Assembly: GCA_013393415.1 (NCBI GenBank)
Contig: JABXHI010000026.1
Coordinates: forward strand, 110,194 to 174,193
Direction: 5' to 3'
Length of the DNA stretch: 64,000 bases
Origin: Micrococcaceae bacterium
GTDB taxonomy: Bacteria; Actinomycetota; Actinomycetes; Actinomycetales; Micrococcaceae
In this document: in pieces, positions 35,092-43,673 of the stretch
Position numbering within the stretch: the stretch's first letter is position 1
Layout of the letters: each line of letters begins with the position of its first letter
Notes under the pieces: model-generated
Told to the model about the DNA's origin: nothing
What the model saw: only the letters and a program-made list of their open reading frames with translations
Database searches by the model: none
Program-made: the position numbers and the translations under genes

Positions 35092-36225
35092 TTAACCGGC
35101 TGGTTCATCCCAGAAATGCATACCAGCCGAGGCCACCCCAGCGAGCCGACCTGGCACAACACGCATGCCGAGATCGCGTAGGCCGCCTGTGACCGGCCCA
35201 GATGCTTGAGCGACCTTGGCCATCAGACGCGACTGTCGCCACAGGCTGGCCGTGCGCCTACTCCGGATCCGGCTATAGCTTGCCAGCGCGTCGTCGACCC
35301 CGTCAGCTTGGGCGCCACGCAACAGCAGTGTGATCGTGGCTGCGTCTTCGATCCCCTGGCCCGCACCCTGGCCGAGATTGGGCGTCATAGCGTGCGCGGC
35401 ATCGCCCATCAACACAGTCCTGCCACGTGCCAACGCCGTCAGAGGTTTCGCGAGGTCGTAGATGTCGTGTCGAATGACATCGTGTGGCGATGTGGCCTCG
35501 AGAATTTGTGGGATCGGTGCGTGCCACGTGCCAAACGTTGTGCGCACTGCCGCGTGTTCATCACCAAACTCGGTGCCGGCGGGAGTGTTGAGCGTACTAA
35601 ACCAATAGAGTCTGTTCTCGGGTAACGGCACGATGCCAAAGATGCGCCCTCTGCCCCAGGTTTCCCCAACTGCACCGTCGAGCTCGACCTGCACGTTCGT
35701 GACACCACGCCAGGCCGTATAGCCGGCATACGACAGTCCAGGATCAAGGCCGAGCGCTGCTCGATTTCGGCTGCGGCGTCCATCTGCAGCGATGACCACG
35801 TCGAATCGCTGCGTTGTTCTTGCCACCGTCACGTTTCCGCTACCGTCTGCTGCCACAATGGCTGACGCACCGGTGTGCAAGGTGCCGGGCTGGAGTTGTT
35901 CGACCAGCGCCTGATGTAAGGTCACGCGATGGATGCTCCGTAGGCTCGCGACAGCGCGTGGTGGCAGGGTGAACAGCCAACGACCAGAAGGATGGCGTTG
36001 CCCAGCTCGCATCCCGGCGATCGCATCACTGGATAGCTCACGGACGAGGCCGCCGAGTCCGACGGCGTCGAGCGCTGCCAGGCCGTTACCGAATAACGTC
36101 AACCCGGCACCATCAGCACTTGGGTCGCGCCGTTGTTCAAAGACCACCACGTCGTGACCGTCCCGCTGAAAACCGTAGGCTGCGACCAAGCCCGCGATAC
36201 CCGCACCAATCACGGCAATACGCAC
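35092..36225 (-). CDS. FAD-dependent aromatic-type monooxygenase
   Basis: About 377 aa. GTG 36225 is chosen: GGGAGG lies 4 nt upstream and the protein then begins directly with VRIAVIGAGIAGLVAAYGF, the GxGxxG FAD-binding fold. Other motifs are the DVVIAADGRRSRNR segment (DG motif), GRTVLMGDAAHAMTPNLGQGAGQGIEDA (GD motif, second FAD site). This is the p-hydroxybenzoate hydroxylase/UbiH superfamily; typical substrates are phenols or polyketide-like rings, but nothing here identifies this one's substrate. It stands alone, converging on fumC. Confidence 0.9.
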   Translation of the reverse strand: MRIAVIGAGIAGLVAAYGFQRDGHDVVVFEQRRDPSADGAGLTLFGNGLAALDAVGLGGLVRELSSDAIAGMRAGQRHPSGRWLFTLPPRAVASLRSIHRVTLHQALVEQLQPGTLHTGASAIVAADGSGNVTVARTTQRFDVVIAADGRRSRNRAALGLDPGLSYAGYTAWRGVTNVQVELDGAVGETWGRGRIFGIVPLPENRLYWFSTLNTPAGTEFGDEHAAVRTTFGTWHAPIPQILEATSPHDVIRHDIYDLAKPLTALARGRTVLMGDAAHAMTPNLGQGAGQGIEDAATITLLLRGAQADGVDDALASYSRIRSRRTASLWRQSRLMAKVAQASGPVTGGLRDLGMRVVPGRLAGVASAGMHFWDEPAG

Positions 36226-36292
36226 TGAGCCTCCCCACTGTCCCAGATTTTTTGACCCTGGCTTCCTCGAGTCTAATCGTCGCGGCGTGAGC

Positions 36293-36832
36293 TCACATGA
36301 GCAGGGTGATGCCACAGCCAATGATCATGGCTGGACCAAAAGCGATGCGGGTAGATTTCTTGGCTCCCCGGAAGACCACGAGATATACGGCTTGGAGTCC
36401 TCCAACGACGAACGCGAGTACGAAGCCTGCGATGAGCGCTTCAAACCCGAGAAATCCGGTGTACAGGCCCAGCCCGGCTGCCAGCTTGACGTCGCCCATC
36501 CCCAGCCCCGCGCGAGTGAGCAGATGGAGGATAAACATCACGGCGAGATAGGCACCGGAACCGATCAGTGTCATACCCCAGCGGTCTGCCAGGACCGATG
36601 CGCTATCGGATGTCAGCGTACTGGCGATCAGCAGCGCAGCACCGCCAACAAACAACAGGGCATTGAGCGTATTTGGCAGGCGGTGTTCGCGAACATCAAC
36701 CACGAACAGGGTGGTGGCGCAGACGCCAAACCAGACCAGGGCGGCGACTAGCAGTGTCATGGCCACCGGTGCCGGTGTGGTGGACGTGAGCTGTTCGGTT
36801 ATCAGATGGATCACGTGTGACACATTAGCCAA
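36293..36832 (-). CDS. A24-family prepilin peptidase
   Basis: About 179 aa, start TTG 36832 (GTG 36823 also possible; neither has a clear ribosome site). A polytopic aspartyl protease. Both catalytic aspartates are in context: VDVREHRLPN and GLGMGDVKLAAGLGLYTG. The N-terminal cysteine-rich methylation domain of full PilD is absent, so it is the short TadV/flp-type. No pilin genes lie nearby; the substrate is presumably encoded elsewhere. Confidence 0.85.
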   Translation of the reverse strand: MANVSHVIHLITEQLTSTTPAPVAMTLLVAALVWFGVCATTLFVVDVREHRLPNTLNALLFVGGAALLIASTLTSDSASVLADRWGMTLIGSGAYLAVMFILHLLTRAGLGMGDVKLAAGLGLYTGFLGFEALIAGFVLAFVVGGLQAVYLVVFRGAKKSTRIAFGPAMIIGCGITLLM

Positions 36833-36882
36833 TGCAATGCGTGATCGGGTAGATATCGACGCCGGTTGTGGACAACCGGTGG

Positions 36883-37680
36883 TTAGGCTCCGTAACGGCG
36901 GTTGCGTGAGGCGTAGTCGCGTAGCGCACGGATGAAGTCGACGCGTCGAAATGCCGGCCAGAGGGCTTCACAGAAATAGAACTCTGAGTAGGCGGACTGC
37001 CACATCAGAAAGCCAGAGAGGCGCTGTTCGCCGGAGGTTCTGATGACCAGATCGGGGTCGGGTTGGCCGCGTGTGTAGAGCCGGTCTGAGATGGCATCGA
37101 CGTCGAGCGTTTCGATGGCTTGATCCAGGGTGTAGCCGGCTTCGGATGCATCGGTGAGAAACGATTTCGCGGCATCGACAATTTCTGCGCGACCGCCGTA
37201 GCCGATGGCCACATTGACATGTAGGCCCGTGTTGTCTTTGGTGGCTTCAGCCGTTTCGTTGAGCAGCTCAGACAGTGCGGCGGGGAGGATCCGCTGATCC
37301 CCGACCGGATGGACTTTAAGTTGTGTGCCATCATCGAGCCCAGCTGCCAGTTTTCGCAGGGTGTCTGCGATAATGCGAATCAGCGGTTCCAGTTCGGCTT
37401 TATCGCGGTTAAGATTTTCGGTCGACAGCATATACAGAGTGACCACCGGGATGTGAAATTCAGCGACCCAGTGGAGGAATTCGTGGATCTTCTCGGCACC
37501 GACCTGATGGCCATGCGCTGTGCTAGCACCTGTTTGTTTCGCCCAGCGACGGTTCCCGTCTAACACCACACCGATGTGACCTGGCAATTGGGCGGTATTG
37601 AGACTATGCGCTAACCGACGCTCATAGAACCGGTAGACGACATCTGGGACCCGCAGTGCGCCGAGTGGAGAAGTGGCCAT
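36883..37680 (-). CDS. uppS: Isoprenyl (cis-polyprenyl) diphosphate synthase
   Basis: 265 aa, ATG 37680. Makes the undecaprenyl/decaprenyl diphosphate carrier for cell-wall synthesis. Visible: GHIGVVLDGNRRWAKQTG with catalytic Asp41, HGHQVGAEKIHEFLHW, VTLYMLSTENLNRD, NVAIGYGGRAEIVDA, PDLVIRTSGEQRLSGFLMWQSAYSEFYF, and the C-terminal RRVDFIRALRDYASRNRRYG. Complete. It follows the 123-aa membrane protein and mca, a conserved order. Confidence 0.95.
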   Translation of the reverse strand: MATSPLGALRVPDVVYRFYERRLAHSLNTAQLPGHIGVVLDGNRRWAKQTGASTAHGHQVGAEKIHEFLHWVAEFHIPVVTLYMLSTENLNRDKAELEPLIRIIADTLRKLAAGLDDGTQLKVHPVGDQRILPAALSELLNETAEATKDNTGLHVNVAIGYGGRAEIVDAAKSFLTDASEAGYTLDQAIETLDVDAISDRLYTRGQPDPDLVIRTSGEQRLSGFLMWQSAYSEFYFCEALWPAFRRVDFIRALRDYASRNRRYGA

Positions 37681-37692
37681 GCGTGTGGTGCC

Positions 37693-38064
37693 CTACTCGC
37701 TGCGACCGGAGTCGGGTTCTTTGGCTTCCAACGTGGGCATATCCAGGTAGCCGGGGTATTTCCTACGCAGCACATCGGTCTGACTGTTGGAGAGGTCATC
37801 CAGCTCGTTGCGTTCTCGATCTTCTGGACGCAGATCCGGCTGGTTGCGCTCTACCAACATGTCTTCAGCGGTTGTGGAACGCAGTTTGACGCGACGGATC
37901 TGACGAATCATGATGCGAAACACCACGATTGCCGCAAGGACGAATGCAAAGGTGGCAAGAAACCCCAGAATACCGGGAGTGACGTCCTCATCCCGAAGCC
38001 CTTCACGCAGGGACGGGTCTTGAACTCCGGTAATCACGGCGTTGGATAAAATCGTGTACAGCAT
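37693..38064 (-). CDS. Small membrane protein between mca and uppS
   Basis: 123 aa. One hydrophobic helix near residues 30-52 (ILGFLATFAFVLAAIVVFRIM), then a basic stretch RQIRRVKLRS and a charged C-terminal tail with DLSNSQTDVLRRKYPGYL. AAGG is five nt before the ATG. Homologues of unknown function hold this position in related actinobacteria, as far as I can judge. Probably co-transcribed with mca and uppS (7 and 12 nt gaps). Confidence 0.7.
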   Translation of the reverse strand: MLYTILSNAVITGVQDPSLREGLRDEDVTPGILGFLATFAFVLAAIVVFRIMIRQIRRVKLRSTTAEDMLVERNQPDLRPEDRERNELDDLSNSQTDVLRRKYPGYLDMPTLEAKEPDSGRSE

Positions 38065-38071
38065 GGTGGCC

Positions 38072-39031
38072 TTAGTCTAACGGGGCATCTCGCAACCCGG
38101 CGAACAAATCATCCTCGGGCAAGCTACTTTCTACCTTCGAGTCAATCAGAACGTAGTCTTCCCAAGGCCAATTGTTCCGTAAGATCTCATTTGGCGTAAA
38201 GAAGAACCCACCGTGGGTATCGACTTGCGAGCGATGTGCACGCAACGCTGCGTCACGGTATTCCAAAAATGCAGCCGAGGTGATCTGGGTTGTGACTTCG
38301 TGATGGGTCAGACGCCACGCATCTGAGTCCTCTTCGCCTGCAGCCACTCGGTCATACCAGTCCAGCCGATCCGCATAGGGCGATTCTTCACCCTTTTCCA
38401 ACAGCGCATTGTGAATGGCGCGGAACTTTTCGGGGTTAAACGCGCGGTCGTAGTACAGCTTCGAGATCTCCCACGGTTCACCGGTGCCGAGGTATGCCTC
38501 GGGATCGCCCGATTTCTCATAAGCTTCCATCGAGATTTCGTGGGTGCGCAGATGATCTGGGTGTGGGTACCCGCCGATCTCGTCGTAGGTCACCAAGACG
38601 TGCGGCTTGAACTCACGGATTAACTGGACCAACGGGGCAGTTGCGTCCTCAAGAGGAATCGCACCAAAAGCACCCGGGGCCAAGACGTCGAGTGGATCGC
38701 CCGATGGAAACCCAGAGTCGCGGAAGCCCAACCACCTGTGTTCGATGTTCAAAATGTGTGCAGCATCGGCCATCTCGTGGAAGCGGACCGCAGTGATGTC
38801 GCGTTCAACGCGGATGGGTTCGCCAAAGTGTGGGTTATTGAGATCCCCCATAGCACCATCGGTGGCGGTGGCCACCATGACCCGTGCGCCAGCGTGCACG
38901 TAAGCGGCCATCATTGCAGCCCCTTTGGACGCTTCATCGTCCGGATGCGCATGGACAGCCAGTAACCGCAATCCGATGGAATCAGGCAGACCTGAATCAG
39001 TAACCGCTGGCAGGTGTGGGGTGGACGACAT
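38072..39031 (-). CDS. mca: Mycothiol S-conjugate amidase
   Basis: 319 aa, ATG 39031 with GAGGAGT upstream. Cleaves mycothiol S-conjugates during detoxification, releasing GlcN-Ins and a mercapturic acid. LmbE/PIG-L zinc deacetylase fold: AVHAHPDDEASKGA (HPDDE, zinc and catalytic Asp; residues 29-33), ATDGAMGDLNNP, LGFRDSGFP, and LVTYDEIGGYPHPDHLRTH (third zinc ligand). It implies that the organism makes mycothiol, a strong actinobacterial marker. Confidence 0.94.
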   Translation of the reverse strand: MSSTPHLPAVTDSGLPDSIGLRLLAVHAHPDDEASKGAAMMAAYVHAGARVMVATATDGAMGDLNNPHFGEPIRVERDITAVRFHEMADAAHILNIEHRWLGFRDSGFPSGDPLDVLAPGAFGAIPLEDATAPLVQLIREFKPHVLVTYDEIGGYPHPDHLRTHEISMEAYEKSGDPEAYLGTGEPWEISKLYYDRAFNPEKFRAIHNALLEKGEESPYADRLDWYDRVAAGEEDSDAWRLTHHEVTTQITSAAFLEYRDAALRAHRSQVDTHGGFFFTPNEILRNNWPWEDYVLIDSKVESSLPEDDLFAGLRDAPLD

Positions 39032-39105
39032 GACGTGGACTCCTCGTGTTTTCTAACGTATACCGCTGACGGCTTACACAATTCTGACCGCTGGTACGCC
39101 TGTAT

Positions 39106-39111
39106 TAGGCT
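39106..39111 (+). promoter_or_regulatory. -10 box of the DUF4307 gene (leaderless type)
   Basis: TAGGCT, 7 nt before GTG 39119. No ribosome site. Confidence 0.35.
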
Positions 39112-39118
39112 ATTGCCC

Positions 39119-39610
39119 GTGATGGTTTCGAATTCGAATCAGGCAGCAGCCCCTGGCGATAATAGTGTAGCGACCCGATATGGTGGCATCAAAAAGTCTC
39201 GCCTGTCGAAAAAGTCGGGACGACTCATTGCCGTGATCGCGCTGATCGCTGCTATTGGCGTGACATTTTGGTTCGCGTTCGCAGGAAACACCAGCCTGTT
39301 GGCGTCCAAAAGTGTTGGCTACCAAATCCATGACGAATCCTCGGCCTGGGTGGAATTCGAAGTCACGAAGGAACCCGAAGCGACTGTGGCATGTGCGGTG
39401 CGTGTACTTGCTGACAACGCCGCTGTGGCCGGGTACCGTACCGTCGTGATCGGCCCCGAAGAAGACACTGATCAGGCTGGTAAAGACCTCACGAAGTACT
39501 ACAGCGCCGATGTGCGAACCGACCAATTAGGATCGTCTGGCGAAGTCGACACCTGTTGGTACGCGGAGGATGGAGAAACCCCTAATCTGACGAATTTCCG
39601 TGACTATTAG
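39119..39610 (+). CDS. DUF4307 family membrane protein
   Basis: About 163 aa, GTG 39119 (or ATG 39122). One membrane helix after a basic stretch (SKKSGRLIAVIALIAAIGVTFWFAFAG) and an extracytoplasmic DUF4307 domain: VGYQIHDESSAWVEFEVTKEPEATVACAVRVLADNAAVAGYRTVVIG. Function unknown. The order mca - DUF4307 - greA - ilvA is widespread in Micrococcales. Confidence 0.85.
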   Translation: MMVSNSNQAAAPGDNSVATRYGGIKKSRLSKKSGRLIAVIALIAAIGVTFWFAFAGNTSLLASKSVGYQIHDESSAWVEFEVTKEPEATVACAVRVLADNAAVAGYRTVVIGPEEDTDQAGKDLTKYYSADVRTDQLGSSGEVDTCWYAEDGETPNLTNFRDY

Positions 39611-39666
39611 TCTCTAGGAGCGTTTCGTAGTCCTTGAAGCCTTGCGCGCGTTATTGCGTTCGGTGA

Positions 39667-39672
39667 TATGAT
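39667..39672 (+). promoter_or_regulatory. Candidate -10 box of greA leader
   Basis: TATGAT with TTGCGC 19 nt upstream. It lies 27 nt before a terminator-like hairpin that stands in front of greA. Confidence 0.35.
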
Positions 39673-39698
39673 TACCAGCGGTATATTCCAGAACTGTC

Positions 39699-39734
39699 GC
39701 CCCGTCTGCACATATTTGGTGCCGCGGGGCTTTT
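39699..39734 (+). terminator. Terminator in the DUF4307-greA gap / greA leader
   Basis: GCCCCG pairs with CGGGGC, with an inner GCAC/GTGC pairing, followed by TTTT. It lies 89 nt after the DUF4307 stop and 33 nt before greA. It either ends the DUF4307 transcript or terminates a short greA leader RNA. Confidence 0.65.
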
Positions 39735-39766
39735 CGTTTGACGAATGAGAAAATAAGGAGGTCGGC

Positions 39767-40255
39767 ATGGCCGCAACAAATGACAGCCCTTGGCTGACGC
39801 AAGAAGCTTATGACCGGTTGAAAAACGAACTCGACGAGATCTCTGGGCCTTACCGCCAGGAAATTGTCGATCGTATCGAAGCGGCGCGTGATGAAGGCGA
39901 CCTGCGCGAAAATGCCGGCTACCACGCTGCCCGTGAAGAGCAATCGAAAAACGAAGGCCGCATCCAGGAACTCAAGGCCCTGCTAGAAAATGCCGAAGTC
40001 GGCGAAGCTGCCGCAGATGACGGTATCGTCAAACCAGGTATGCTCATCGAATGCAAACTTGCCGGCAATGAGATGAAATTCGTCTTGGGATCGCGTGAAA
40101 TTGCAGCCGATTCTGGCATCGAAGTCTACTCTGTTGCCTCGCCGCTTGGCTCCGCAATCGAAGGCCACGAGGCCGGCGAGACTGTGACCTACCAGGCTCC
40201 GAACGGTAAAGACATTGAGGTCGAACTGACTTCTGTCACGCCGTACGACGGCTAG
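39767..40255 (+). CDS. greA: Transcription elongation factor GreA
   Basis: 162 aa, ATG 39767 with AAGGAGG seven nt upstream. Rescues backtracked RNA polymerase by stimulating transcript cleavage. N-terminal coiled-coil with the tip acidic pair (AARDEGDLRENAGYHAAREEQ), C-terminal FKBP-like domain with ASPLGSAIEGHEAGETVTYQAPNGKDIEVEL. Complete. Its leader is discussed with the hairpin at 39699-39734. Confidence 0.95.
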   Translation: MAATNDSPWLTQEAYDRLKNELDEISGPYRQEIVDRIEAARDEGDLRENAGYHAAREEQSKNEGRIQELKALLENAEVGEAAADDGIVKPGMLIECKLAGNEMKFVLGSREIAADSGIEVYSVASPLGSAIEGHEAGETVTYQAPNGKDIEVELTSVTPYDG

Positions 40256-40300
40256 TTTGTGTGTAGCCGGTACTCGGCGTTGCACAACAGATCATCTCGA

Positions 40301-40339
40301 CTAAGGGTGGTTTTCCCGATTGGGCAAAACCACCCTTAG
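40301..40339 (+). terminator. Long perfect hairpin after greA
   Basis: CTAAGGGTGGTTTT and AAAACCACCCTTAG form a 14-bp stem, extended inside by CCC/GGG around GATT. There is no T-run outside the stem, so termination efficiency is uncertain, but the placement 46 nt after greA fits a terminator. Confidence 0.55.
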
Positions 40340-40363
40340 CGGTTTAAAAGGGTCGTTTGGTGT

Positions 40364-40369
40364 TAGCCT
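40364..40369 (+). promoter_or_regulatory. -10 box of the 221-aa gene (leaderless type)
   Basis: TAGCCT, 6 nt before GTG 40376, no Shine-Dalgarno. Confidence 0.35.
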
Positions 40370-40375
40370 GGTGTT

Positions 40376-41041
40376 GTGTTGAACATCGAAAAATTTCTGC
40401 TGCTAACCGTCCCGCACCGCACACGACTCACCGGGGTCGAATCGCTGTTCGTCAAAGCACGAACCGCGTTGACCCTGCTGGAGTTTGAGCGGTCATCAAC
40501 CCTACATTTTGCACCAGCTGATGCGTTGAAGGCTTGGGATTTCACCAACCCGCTCATTCGGGTGAATCCAGCCAATACGCCGGTCGCCGTTGGACTCAAT
40601 GATGCCTATAAGAAGCTCAACAAGTTCCACAACAAACGCGTCTCGGCTGCCCTGGGGAATAAGAAATTAGACCCGGCCAAAGGACTGCACGAGGAGTTCG
40701 CCCGTCAGGGCATCCTGAAACGTGACTCCAAAGAGTATGAACTCGTGGCGACCGATGCGCTCGATGAAATCCTGGATGACCTCGGCATGGCCCTTCGTGG
40801 ACAACGCTCCGTCTCCAAACAAGACCGCATCCTGTTAGAAGTGATGGAAGCTATCAACGCCACCAAACTGTTGCTCGGTTCCCAGCAGCCAGCATGGTCG
40901 ATGAGTCAGTTCAGTGAACACGTCCACCAGAACCCCTCGGGCCACCCGGTCGTTGCACAACTGATCGAAGAGACCTCATCGATGACCGGCCTCATGGAGC
41001 AGTCCAAACTCGTGGCCTTGATGCCCGAGACTGCTGCCTAG
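40376..41041 (+). CDS. Hypothetical protein, possibly GPP34-like
   Basis: 221 aa, GTG 40376. Mostly helical and soluble. The opening IEKFLLLTVPHRTRL and the later block LDEILDDLGMALRGQRSVSKQDRILLEVMEAINATKLLL vaguely recall the GPP34 (Golgi phosphoprotein 3) fold found in actinobacteria, but I do not see its characteristic motifs well enough to assign it. No membrane segment. It overlaps the convergent ilvA by 4 nt. The -10 box 6 nt upstream supports the start. Confidence 0.5.
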   Translation: MLNIEKFLLLTVPHRTRLTGVESLFVKARTALTLLEFERSSTLHFAPADALKAWDFTNPLIRVNPANTPVAVGLNDAYKKLNKFHNKRVSAALGNKKLDPAKGLHEEFARQGILKRDSKEYELVATDALDEILDDLGMALRGQRSVSKQDRILLEVMEAINATKLLLGSQQPAWSMSQFSEHVHQNPSGHPVVAQLIEETSSMTGLMEQSKLVALMPETAA

Positions 41042-42294
41042 AACTGGACCATCGGATCGTATTCAGCTTCGCGTAGGGCTTCGAGCACCTGCTCGGAGTG
41101 ATCTCGACCGCGGATTTCCATATCAATGGTGATATGGACACCGCCCATGGTTAATCCAGCACCCACACGCGAGTGATCCACGCGGGTCACGTTCGCGTCG
41201 TTTTCTGCGATGATCCGGGAAATATTCTTCAGCTCACCTGGACGATCACGCAGCGCAATTTTGACGGTCAAGAACCGGCCAGCAGAGCTCAACCCAACTT
41301 GAATGACCTTTTGCATGAGCATGGGGTCAATATTTCCGCCCGAGAGCACCGCGACGATGGATTCGGATTCGATGCCGAGTTCTTTCAACTTGCCGGTCAT
41401 CAGTGCTGCTACCGGTGCAGCGCCGGCGGGTTCAACCACCATCTTCGAGCGTTCCAGCAGAAACACGATGGCCGCGGCGATCTCGTCATCGGTGACCGTG
41501 ACGACCTCATCGCACAGTTCCTGAATCACGTCGAAGGGGACTTCGCCCGGACGACCCACCGCAATACCATCGGCGATCGTGGCAACATTGTCTAACGACA
41601 CCGGTTTGCCAGCAACCAACGACGGTGGGTAGGCCGCTGCTTTTTCGGCTTGCACACCGATGACGTTAATGTGGCGTCCCTGCCGGCGTGCTTCTTCCTT
41701 GAGCGCGATAGCGGTTCCGGCAAGCAGGCCTCCCCCACCGATGCTCATGATGACGGTGTCGACATCGGGCTGCTGTTCTAAGATCTCGATGCCAACGGTG
41801 CCCTGACCGGCTACGACGTGCGCGTTGTCGAACGGGTGAATGAACGTTGCCCCGGTTTCTTCGGCGTAGCGCGCCGCCAACTCGAGTGCCTCATCCACGT
41901 TATTGCCGGCCAACACGACAGTCGCCCCGTGGTCACGGGTGGCCTGTACCTTCGGCAAGGCGGCTCCTAAGGCCATATAGATCCGAGCTTCAATGCCGAG
42001 CTTCGATGCGGCCAGGGCGACGCCCTGGGCGTGGTTGCCTGCCGATGCGGCAACGACACCTTTGGCTTTTTCTTCATCAGTCAGTGACGCCATGTGCACG
42101 TAGGCGCCACGGACTTTGAAGGAGCCCGCACGCTGCAGGTTTTCGCACTTGAGGTGAACCGTTGAACCGGTAATTCGACCGAGCGCACGCGAGTGGTCCA
42201 TGGGGGTTTCTCGAATGACGTCTTTGAGAGTTTCACGAGCTGACTCGATATCTTCGTATCGGACCTTCGGGGAACCGGTTTCGCTAGATTGCAA
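41038..42294 (-). CDS. ilvA: Threonine ammonia-lyase
   Basis: 418 aa, TTG 42294 with AGGAGA six nt upstream. PLP enzyme that deaminates threonine to 2-oxobutyrate, the first step of isoleucine synthesis. PLP lysine Lys60 in QRAGSFKVRGA, SAGNHAQGVALAA, the phosphate loop SIGGGGLLAGTA, and VLSGGNIDP. The C-terminal ~80 residues form a single ACT domain (LTVKIALRDRPGELKNISRII), as in the short form of the enzyme. Complete. Confidence 0.94.
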   Translation of the reverse strand: MQSSETGSPKVRYEDIESARETLKDVIRETPMDHSRALGRITGSTVHLKCENLQRAGSFKVRGAYVHMASLTDEEKAKGVVAASAGNHAQGVALAASKLGIEARIYMALGAALPKVQATRDHGATVVLAGNNVDEALELAARYAEETGATFIHPFDNAHVVAGQGTVGIEILEQQPDVDTVIMSIGGGGLLAGTAIALKEEARRQGRHINVIGVQAEKAAAYPPSLVAGKPVSLDNVATIADGIAVGRPGEVPFDVIQELCDEVVTVTDDEIAAAIVFLLERSKMVVEPAGAAPVAALMTGKLKELGIESESIVAVLSGGNIDPMLMQKVIQVGLSSAGRFLTVKIALRDRPGELKNISRIIAENDANVTRVDHSRVGAGLTMGGVHITIDMEIRGRDHSEQVLEALREAEYDPMVQF

Positions 42295-42331
42295 CTATTT
42301 CTCCTGCACAACGGTGTTCTTCGGTGGGATT

Positions 42332-43531
42332 TTAAGCTGGTTGTTCTGTGGGTGGGCCAGCCGACTGACTGGGTTCCGGTTCGGGGTCCGGGTCTTCCAG
42401 CCATGGTTTCTTCGATAAGTATTTTACAAACGCGTTGATAAACGCCATCACTGGCACAGCAAAGACGGCACCGACCAGTCCCATGGTGGCGGTACCTGCG
42501 GCCACGGCCAGAAAGACTGCCAGCGGGTGGAGGTTCACGGCTTTGCCCATCACGAGTGGCTGCAGGACGTTTGATTCAAGTTGCTGGACGCCCAACACGA
42601 CCGCCAACATCAGCAGCGCGTTCACCCAGTCATTGGCGACCAGGGCGAGCAGCACGGCGATACCACCGGTGAGGAAAGCACCAACGATGGGGATGAATGC
42701 CCCCAGAAAGACGAGGACACCCAGGGGCATGGCTAATGGTACGCCTAGTAGCCACGCGCCCATGCCGATACCGACGGCATCGACGAAGGCCACGAAGATT
42801 TGGACGCGGACGTATGAGCCGAGTGCTCCCCAACCGGCGTAGCCAGCGCCGTCCACCGCACGGCGGTGGATGAACGGTATGAAGTTGAGCAAAAAGCTCC
42901 AGATTTTCGGGCCGTCTTTCAAGAAGAAGATCAGCGCAAAAAGCGCCATGACGATGCCAGCAAGGATGTTTGTTGCTGTGGAGCCGAAATCGAGGGCTCC
43001 GGAGACGATTGCACCGGAGTTTTCTTGCAGTGTGTTGGTGACATCACCGAGGAGTTCTTGGTAATCCAGGTTTTCAAACGATAAGCCCCAGGATTCAACC
43101 AGCGCGATCAGGTCTCGGATACCTGCCATGACGGAGGCCTGCATCGTGGCGAAACCCGCCGCCAACTGTTGGCCAGCTACGGTGAGGAGCGCGACAACGA
43201 CCATGGTGAGCAAGGCGGTCAGCGTGAGCGAGGATAGCACCGGTGGAAATTTGAGTTTCAACAGGAACCGGTGGGCCGGCTGCAGCAGTGTCGCAAGTAA
43301 CGCGGCGATCAGGACGGGAATAATCAGTAAGGAGACGTGAGAGAGCAACCAGACTGCTACTGCGGTCATTGCGATGATCAGTAGCACACGCCAGGACCAG
43401 GCAGCTGCAACCACCACTCCGTAGGGCAAGTCTGTGGCAAGTTTCTCTTGGACACGTTTGGAAATCACCGTCTTCGGCTTCTTGCTATCAGCTGGTTTAT
43501 TCCCAGCCGACGACGTTGATGGTGTGGTCAC
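42332..43531 (-). CDS. AI-2E family transporter
   Basis: 399 aa, GTG 43531 with AAAGGAG upstream. PerM/TqsA-type membrane protein: a basic N-terminus, paired helices (VLLIIAMTAVAVWLLSHVSLLIIPVLIAALLATLLQP), a periplasmic-type segment, then FFLKDGP, FVDAVGIGMGAWLLGVPLAMPLGVLVFLGAFIPIVGAFL (the family core) and LGVQQLESNVLQPLVMG. Family members export signalling molecules or Na+/H+; the substrate here is unknown. It reads 37 nt upstream of ilvA on the same strand. Confidence 0.9.
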   Translation of the reverse strand: MTTPSTSSAGNKPADSKKPKTVISKRVQEKLATDLPYGVVVAAAWSWRVLLIIAMTAVAVWLLSHVSLLIIPVLIAALLATLLQPAHRFLLKLKFPPVLSSLTLTALLTMVVVALLTVAGQQLAAGFATMQASVMAGIRDLIALVESWGLSFENLDYQELLGDVTNTLQENSGAIVSGALDFGSTATNILAGIVMALFALIFFLKDGPKIWSFLLNFIPFIHRRAVDGAGYAGWGALGSYVRVQIFVAFVDAVGIGMGAWLLGVPLAMPLGVLVFLGAFIPIVGAFLTGGIAVLLALVANDWVNALLMLAVVLGVQQLESNVLQPLVMGKAVNLHPLAVFLAVAAGTATMGLVGAVFAVPVMAFINAFVKYLSKKPWLEDPDPEPEPSQSAGPPTEQPA

Positions 43532-43602
43532 ACGGTCTCCTTTGTCCAGCTGTTGCCTAGCGTAATCCTTGGCTGGAAGTGGATTGGCTATATTCCTTCA
43601 GA

Positions 43603-43648
43603 ATACAACGGTGGCCGGCCCCCGTTTGGGAACCGGCCACCGTTGTAT
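43603..43648. terminator. Hairpin between BI-1 gene and AI-2E gene
   Basis: A perfect 16-bp stem (43603-43618 with 43633-43648) and a 14-nt loop, 26 nt after the BI-1 stop. T-run is weak on both strands. Confidence 0.7.
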
Positions 43649-43673
43649 GTAAAGCGAGTTACGCGAGGGCTTC

